From Hominenteromicrobium sp964531265 (GTDB lineage Bacteria > Bacillota > Clostridia > Oscillospirales > Acutalibacteraceae): a DNA stretch of 18,661 nucleotides. Under the pieces are notes generated by a model. The model was not told the origin of the DNA. It saw nothing but the letters and a program-made list of their open reading frames with translations, and made no database searches. A program made the position numbers and the translations under genes. The DNA is taken from assembly GCA_964531265.1 (NCBI GenBank), contig CAZHDW010000029.1, positions 1-18,661 on the forward strand, given 5' to 3'. Below, piece after piece: positions 14,279-18,661 of the stretch (its first letter is position 1; each line of letters opens with the position of its first letter).

Positions 14279-15172
14279 TTAAGAATAATGTACATGCTTC
14301 TTGCTGACTATCAGATTGATGCATGTGATGGTCAGGACAATGGCGAACAGGATTATAGCGGCTGCCGAAGCATAGGACGGATATCCGCCGCTGTTGCCGT
14401 AGAGCATGTCGTAAACATATCCGACTATGGTATTCATCTCCGCTGCGTTAAGATCGGTGCCGAACAGCGCTACAGCATCACTGTAAGCCTTGAAAGCACC
14501 GATGAAGCCGGTGATGATGAGATAGAACAGCGTGGGTGAGATCATCGGAACGGTGATGCGTGTAAAGATGCGGAAGCGTGATGTGCCGTCAACCTTGGCG
14601 GCATTGTAATAATTCTGATTGACCGAGGCCAGCGCGCTTGTGAGTACAAGTATTTTGAACGGCATGACTACCCAGATGGTGTAGAAGCAGAGCACGAACA
14701 TCTTCGCCCAGTAGGGGCCGTCGATAAAGTCGACGGCGGTGCCGCCGAACCACTGTATAACGAGGTTTGCAAGGCCGTCCGTGTAGGGGGTCTTCTGGAA
14801 GAGTATCATGAAGACGAGTCCTACTGCGAGCGTGTTTGTCACATAGGGCAAAAAGTATATGGTCTGGTACAGATTACGTATAAACTTGATGGAGCTGAGT
14901 CCGACGCTTATCAAAAGAGCAAGACAGGTGGACACCGGTACGGTTATGGCGACAAGAATGAAGGTGTTCTTGAGAGCCTGAAGAAAATACGGATCGTGAA
15001 GCACGTAGGAATAGTTATAAAGGCCGATTCCGAATGAGGTCTGAGAAGCGGAATTGTAGCCCTCCTCCAATGAGTAGATGCATACATCTATCAGCGGATA
15101 GACAAGGAATGCACCGAGAAACAGCACGGCGGGCAAAAGATAGAGCCAGCCCTTGATATTATTCTTATTCAT
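14279..15172 (-). CDS. ABC transporter permease, MalF/UgpA type
   Basis: This is the first membrane subunit, 297 residues with about six helices. It opens with IKGWLYLLPAVLFLGAFLVYP, the usual start of the sugar-permease family. The coupling EAA loop is YYNAAKVDGTSRFRIF (residues ~188-203). It starts three bases after the ATPase stop, and the ribosome binding site GGAGG lies inside the ATPase gene's last codons. The family imports sugars, polyols or glycerol phosphate; the window does not show which. Confidence 0.9.
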   Translation of the reverse strand: MNKNNIKGWLYLLPAVLFLGAFLVYPLIDVCIYSLEEGYNSASQTSFGIGLYNYSYVLHDPYFLQALKNTFILVAITVPVSTCLALLISVGLSSIKFIRNLYQTIYFLPYVTNTLAVGLVFMILFQKTPYTDGLANLVIQWFGGTAVDFIDGPYWAKMFVLCFYTIWVVMPFKILVLTSALASVNQNYYNAAKVDGTSRFRIFTRITVPMISPTLFYLIITGFIGAFKAYSDAVALFGTDLNAAEMNTIVGYVYDMLYGNSGGYPSYASAAAIILFAIVLTITCINLIVSKKHVHYS

Positions 15173-15175
15173 ATC

Positions 15176-16285
15176 TTATTCCTCCGCAGTACTTACGGCT
15201 ATGCGTGCGCCGGTTTCCTTATCGAAAAGGAATACCTTGTTCGGCTTTAAGGAGAAGCGGACAGCGGCGGCTGAATGATCGACTGAATTCTCGGCGCTGA
15301 TTATCGCACGAAGATTTGCGGCACATGCATCGCTGTGGTTGAAGACAACGGAGATGTCACGTCCCATGACCTCGACCTGCTGAAGCTTGCATACGAGAGC
15401 ACCGTTTTCATCCGGGATAAAGCCCTCGGGACGAATGCCGACATCCACCGCGCCGTCGGATATACCGGGTACGGAGAGCACAGCGCTGTCGCCGATATAG
15501 AGCTTTTCTCCGCGAACGGTGCCGTTAAAGACATTTATGGGCGGTGTGCCGAGGAATTTTGCAACGAACAGATTGACGGGGGAGTTATAGACCTCCTGCG
15601 GCTTTCCAATCTGCTGGATGACGCCGTCCTTCATTACGACGATGATATCGGAGATGCTCATTGCCTCCTCCTGGTCATGTGTAACAAAAACCGTGGTTAT
15701 CTTCGTCTCGCGCTGTATTCTGCGAATTTCCTCGCGTGTTTGCAGGCGCAGACGTGCATCGAGGTTTGAAAGCGGCTCATCAAGAAGCAGGATGCGCGGC
15801 ATTTTTACAAGGGCACGTGCTATGGCAACTCGCTGCTGCTGGCCGCCGGAAAGCTCGCTCGGCTTTCTGTCCATGAGTGTTTCTATCTGGACGAGCTTAG
15901 CAGCCTCCAAAGCCTTTTCCTGCATCTGTGACTTTGTCAGCTTTGCCTCGCCCTTGAGATTTTGCAGGGGGAACATTATATTCTGCTTTACAGTGAGATG
16001 GGGGTACAGTGCGTAGTTCTGAAAAACCATGCCGACACCGCGGCTTTCGGCCGGCAGAGCGGTCACATCCTCGTCTCCGAAGAAAATATGGCCGGAGCTC
16101 GGAGTAAGCAATCCGCAGAGCAGATTCAGTGTGGTGCTCTTTCCGCAGCCCGAGGGGCCGAGCAGACCTACCAGAGTGCCGTCCGGTATTTCAAAATTGA
16201 AATCGTTTACCGCCACTACCTTTTCGTGACTGCGCTTATTTCTGTTGGGAAATTCTTTTGTAAGATTCTGTAATACAACTTTCAT
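15176..16285 (-). CDS. ABC transporter ATP-binding protein, UgpC/MsmK/MalK type
   Basis: This 369-residue ATPase powers the importer. The nucleotide-binding domain shows Walker A GPSGCGKST (43-51), Q-loop FQNYALYPHL, signature LSGGQQQR (145-152), Walker B ILLLDEP (165-171), D-loop SNLDA and H-loop H203. The C-terminal part is a TOBE-type regulatory domain (GIRPEGF and LQQVEVMGRDISVVF), as in MalK and UgpC. It is the first gene of the operon. Many Clostridial sugar importers share a distant ATPase, whereas this one carries its own. The ribosome binding site is GAAGG six bases before the ATG. Confidence 0.92.
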   Translation of the reverse strand: MKVVLQNLTKEFPNRNKRSHEKVVAVNDFNFEIPDGTLVGLLGPSGCGKSTTLNLLCGLLTPSSGHIFFGDEDVTALPAESRGVGMVFQNYALYPHLTVKQNIMFPLQNLKGEAKLTKSQMQEKALEAAKLVQIETLMDRKPSELSGGQQQRVAIARALVKMPRILLLDEPLSNLDARLRLQTREEIRRIQRETKITTVFVTHDQEEAMSISDIIVVMKDGVIQQIGKPQEVYNSPVNLFVAKFLGTPPINVFNGTVRGEKLYIGDSAVLSVPGISDGAVDVGIRPEGFIPDENGALVCKLQQVEVMGRDISVVFNHSDACAANLRAIISAENSVDHSAAAVRFSLKPNKVFLFDKETGARIAVSTAEE

Positions 16286-16347
16286 ATTCTACCTTCTCTC
16301 CGTTCCAAGCATGGATGAAACGCTTTACGGGAAATTATATCTATACT

Positions 16348-16376
16348 ATTATATTCGTTTGGAAATTGCATTTCAA
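16348..16376 (-). promoter_or_regulatory. Promoter of the ABC importer operon
   Basis: On the minus strand, TTGAAA (16376-16371), 17 bases, then TATAAT (16353-16348). The 16-bp sequence TGGAAATTGCATTTCA at 16360-16375 overlaps the spacer and -35 box and is loosely catabolite-repression-like (TG-AA and TT-CA ends). The central bases do not match well, so this is only a suggestion. Confidence 0.65.
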
Positions 16377-16478
16377 GACATATATTTGCAAAGAGTGCGC
16401 ATACCGCAGGGGAAAGCATAAATATTGAAGAAAAATCGCGGGTTCACAAAGTGTTTACAAGTATTTCCAAATTTGTTA

Positions 16479-16507
16479 TTGACATTTCCTGACCTTTGAA
16501 GTATATT
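16479..16507 (+). promoter_or_regulatory. Heat-shock operon promoter
   Basis: TTGACA (16479-16484), 17 bases, then TATATT (16502-16507). It is a vegetative-type promoter placed immediately ahead of the CIRCE operator. The predicted start of transcription is near 16514, so the operator would lie in the first bases of the transcript. Confidence 0.85.
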
Positions 16508-16518
16508 ATAGTCAAGGG

Positions 16519-16545
16519 TTAGCACTCGAGAGTTAAGAGTGCTAA
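16519..16545 (+). promoter_or_regulatory. CIRCE operator (HrcA binding site)
   Basis: TTAGCACTC-N9-GAGTGCTAA, an exact match to the CIRCE consensus inverted repeat. HrcA binds this element and represses the operon until heat stress. It lies 12 bases downstream of the -10 box and 18 bases before hrcA, so the operon is autoregulated by its first product. Confidence 0.97.
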
Positions 16546-16563
16546 AACCTTGAGAGGTGCAGT

Positions 16564-17589
16564 ATGGAACTGACAAAAAGGAAACAGAATATACTTGCCT
16601 CGATCGTTGACGGATACATTCGTACCGGTGAACCGGTCGGATCAAAGTCCATAAGCGAGCTGGTCGGAGCTTCTTCGGCCACGGTTCGCAATGAAATGGC
16701 TGATCTGACGGAGCTTGGGTTGCTGGAACAGCCGCATACCTCGGCCGGTCGAGTGCCTTCGGCAAAGGGCTACCGCGAATACGTCGATAACCTGATGCCG
16801 CATCAAGCACTCTCGGACACCGAGCGCTACACGCTGGATAGTATGCTGATGAAAAGCTCCTTTGACCTTGAAAGGCTGCTGCAAAGTGCGGCGGACACAC
16901 TGTCGTTTGCTTCAAAGTATATGGCGGTGGCCACGGCACCGAGCGGTGCGGGCGCACGGATCAAGGCGGTGCAATTCGTTCAGACGAGCAGACGCACGGC
17001 AATGCTGATATTGATGAGCAGCTCGGGCACAATGAAGAACAAGGTGTTCCATTGCGATTTTGATCTTTCAAATGAGATAATGCGAATATTCTTCAGGGTT
17101 ATAAACGAGCGTGTTACCGGCAAGGCGGTGTCGGATATCAACAGGGCGTTCATACAGAGCCTTGCGATGTCCTTCAATGATCTTGCGCTTTTGATATCAC
17201 CGGCGCTTGCGGCATTGCTTGAGGTAGTGCAGGAAACGATGCAGGCGGAGGTTTTCCTCGGCGGACAGATGAATCTGCTTTATTATCCGGAGTATCAGAA
17301 CGGTGGAGTGAGGCAGATGATGCAGCTTGTCGAAGACCCGGAGGCCATGTGCGGAATGCTCGACGGAAAGCGGAACAGCACGCAGATATGTATAGGTCCG
17401 GAGAATGATGCGGAGGCGCTCAGAGATTCGGCGGTCATAACGTCGCGCTATAGCATAGGAAAGAATAATTCCGGTGCAGTCGCGATAATAGGCCCGACGC
17501 GTATGGATTATGCACATGTTGCAGCGCAAACAGCTTACATCGCAGAGCGAGTCGGTGAATTGCTGACGAGCATTATGCGTGAAGAATAG
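16564..17589 (+). CDS. hrcA: Heat-inducible transcription repressor HrcA
   Basis: HrcA represses class I heat-shock genes by binding CIRCE, and its folding depends on GroEL. The N-terminal winged helix-turn-helix covers residues ~1-75, with GEPVGSKSISELVGASSATVRNEM characteristic positions (SATVRNEM at 38-45) and TSAGRVPSAKGYREYVD. The C-terminal GAF-like dimerisation domain follows, ending IIGPTRMDYAHVAAQTAYI. Its 341 residues are full length. The ribosome binding site GAGAGG lies six bases before the ATG. It is the first gene of the operon, directly after its own operator. Confidence 0.96.
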   Translation: MELTKRKQNILASIVDGYIRTGEPVGSKSISELVGASSATVRNEMADLTELGLLEQPHTSAGRVPSAKGYREYVDNLMPHQALSDTERYTLDSMLMKSSFDLERLLQSAADTLSFASKYMAVATAPSGAGARIKAVQFVQTSRRTAMLILMSSSGTMKNKVFHCDFDLSNEIMRIFFRVINERVTGKAVSDINRAFIQSLAMSFNDLALLISPALAALLEVVQETMQAEVFLGGQMNLLYYPEYQNGGVRQMMQLVEDPEAMCGMLDGKRNSTQICIGPENDAEALRDSAVITSRYSIGKNNSGAVAIIGPTRMDYAHVAAQTAYIAERVGELLTSIMREE

Positions 17590-17603
17590 AAAGGAGTGTC
17601 CTT

Positions 17604-18173
17604 GTGGCAGAGCAGACAAATAACTCTCCTGCAGAGGAGACGGAAGTTAACAAGGCGGCTGAGGTAGCTGAGGAAGAGATCAAGGCCGAAGAAAAAGCAG
17701 AGAAGAAAAAGAAAAAGGAAAAGGTGGCAAAAGAGGATTACGATAAGCTCCGGGCTGAATTCGACAGCCATAAGCAGCAGTACCTCAGAGTGCTTGCAGA
17801 GTATGACAATTTCCGCAAGCGTTCCGCAGCCGAGAAAAACGGCGTGTACAATAACGCGGTGTCCGATACGATAAACGCGATATTGCCAGTAGCCGATAAT
17901 ATCGACCGTGCACTTGCACAGGAGAATGCCTCCGCCGAGGATATGAGAAAGGGTGTTGAAATGATTTCAAATCAGTTCAAGGCACTGTTCGAAAAGCTCA
18001 ATGTCCGCGAGGTTGGAGAGATCGGCGAAGCGTTTGACCCGAATCTGCACAATGCGGTTTCCCATATCGATAATGACGAGCTCGGCGAAAATGTTATTGC
18101 AGCCGTATTCCAGAAGGGATATATGCTGGGCGATAAAGTCATAAGATATGCAATGGTACAGGTTGCAAACTGA
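17604..18173 (+). CDS. grpE: GrpE nucleotide exchange factor
   Basis: GrpE is the nucleotide exchange factor of DnaK. Residues ~1-45 are a flexible Glu/Lys/Ala-rich tail, which includes a KKKKKEK run. A long coiled coil (LRAEFDSHKQQYLRVLAEYDNFRKR) and the C-terminal beta domain follow, with EAFDPNLHNAV and VFQKGYMLGDKVIRYAMV. Its 189 residues are typical. The start is GTG at 17604, seven bases after AAGGAG. It is 14 bases downstream of hrcA and clearly part of the same operon. Confidence 0.96.
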   Translation: MAEQTNNSPAEETEVNKAAEVAEEEIKAEEKAEKKKKKEKVAKEDYDKLRAEFDSHKQQYLRVLAEYDNFRKRSAAEKNGVYNNAVSDTINAILPVADNIDRALAQENASAEDMRKGVEMISNQFKALFEKLNVREVGEIGEAFDPNLHNAVSHIDNDELGENVIAAVFQKGYMLGDKVIRYAMVQVAN

Positions 18174-18199
18174 CAGTATTTAATCAAAAGCAAACAATT

Positions 18200-18246
18200 T
18201 GCGGAGCATGCTTAGCGTGCCGCATTTTCTGAGCGGCTCAGGCCGC
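18200..18246 (+). promoter_or_regulatory. Hairpins between grpE and dnaK
   Basis: TGCGG-AG-CATGC-TTA-GCGTG-CCGCA (18200-18224) forms a stem with a two-base bulge and is followed by TTTT. Next to it, GCGGC-TCAG-GCCGC (18233-18246) is a perfect hairpin ending just before the dnaK ribosome binding site. They may act as an attenuator, a processing or stability element, or translation control. No separate promoter for dnaK is evident. Confidence 0.45.
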
Positions 18247-18264
18247 ATGAAAGGATGATAAATT

Positions 18265-18661
18265 ATGGCAAAGACAATTGGTATTGACCTTGGTACAACA
18301 AACTCCTGCGTAGCTGTTATTGAAGGCGGCGAGCCGGTCGTTATCGCTAACGCAGAGGGTGCAAGAACTACTCCGTCCGTAGTCGCTTTTTCCAAGACAG
18401 GCGAGCGTATGGTCGGCCAGGTAGCAAAGCGCCAGGCAATTACAAACCCGGACAAAACAGTAGCTTCCATCAAGAGAGAGATGGGCTCCGATTATAAGGT
18501 CTCCGTTGACGGCAAGAACTACACACCGCAGGAGATCTCCGCAATGATCCTCCAGAAGCTGAAGGCTGACGCAGAGGCTTACCTCGGCGATACAGTAACA
18601 AGCGCAGTTATCACTGTTCCTGCATACTTCACAGACTCACAGCGTCAGGCAACAAAGGACG
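18265..18661 (+). CDS. dnaK: Chaperone DnaK (Hsp70), 5' part only
   Basis: The frame runs off the window after 132 codons. MAKTIGIDLGTTNSCVAVIE is the classic start of the DnaK ATPase domain (phosphate-1 motif), and GARTTPSVVAF, VGQVAKRQAITNP and AVITVPAYFTDSQRQATKD follow. DnaK is the ATP-dependent folding chaperone served by GrpE. Codon choice is more biased than in neighbouring genes (many CTC, AAC, GCA and CCG), consistent with high expression. The ATG at 18265 is preceded by AAAGGATG. dnaJ would be expected beyond the window. Confidence 0.97.
   Translation, partial: MAKTIGIDLGTTNSCVAVIEGGEPVVIANAEGARTTPSVVAFSKTGERMVGQVAKRQAITNPDKTVASIKREMGSDYKVSVDGKNYTPQEISAMILQKLKADAEAYLGDTVTSAVITVPAYFTDSQRQATKD

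Noticed and set aside
1..18661. CRISPR array, insertion sequence ends or toxin-antitoxin pair
   Set aside because: No regularly spaced repeats, no transposase, and no small gene pair of that type were seen on either strand.

Overview
The window looks like chromosomal DNA of an anaerobic Firmicute (Bacillota), most likely class Clostridia and possibly the Ruminococcaceae/Oscillospirales. This rests on the hrcA-grpE-dnaK order behind a perfect CIRCE operator, strong AGGAGG-type ribosome binding sites, TTGACA/TATAAT promoters with 17-bp spacers, an ECF-type vitamin transporter beside a type III pantothenate kinase, and YitT-family and Ser/Glu-rich lipoproteins. TGA is used as a normal stop codon. 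The genus is not determinable from the sequence alone.

Layout. 1-2470: a flavin-dependent NAD(P)H oxidoreductase whose 5' end looks broken by in-frame TGA codons, then a ribulokinase (araB), closed by a bidirectional terminator. 2472-3821 (minus): CCA-adding tRNA nucleotidyltransferase with an HD domain. 3948-5383: an AT-richer patch of gene debris, made of a HELGH (M50-like) membrane protease lacking its end, the first ~70 residues of a tyrosine integrase, and the C-terminal part of a DxNxDG secreted protein. This is probably the scar of a mobile element. 5420-6953: a leader with a promoter and a terminator-like hairpin, then an ECF S component and coaX, a probable pantothenate uptake-and-phosphorylation pair. 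6993-9021 (minus): an esterase overlapping rarA. 9179-10024: a YitT/DUF2179 membrane protein. 10071-10529 (minus): a zinc-ribbon membrane protein whose promoter contains an inverted repeat. 10697-10772: tRNA-Gly(GCC) with its own promoter and terminator.

10930-11721 (minus): a lipoprotein with two OB-like domains. 11814-16285 (minus): a four-gene carbohydrate-type ABC importer operon in the order ATPase, permease, permease, binding protein. The binding protein unusually carries both a lipobox and a C-terminal transmembrane helix. 16479-18661: the heat-shock operon (promoter, CIRCE, hrcA, grpE, start of dnaK), with hairpins between grpE and dnaK.

Most of the window is ordinary housekeeping and transport DNA. 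The parts worth a second look are the mobile-element scar, the candidate attenuator before the pantothenate pair, the doubly anchored binding protein, the repeat in the zinc-ribbon gene promoter, and the broken oxidoreductase 5' end. I found no convincing evidence of a wholly new biological system.
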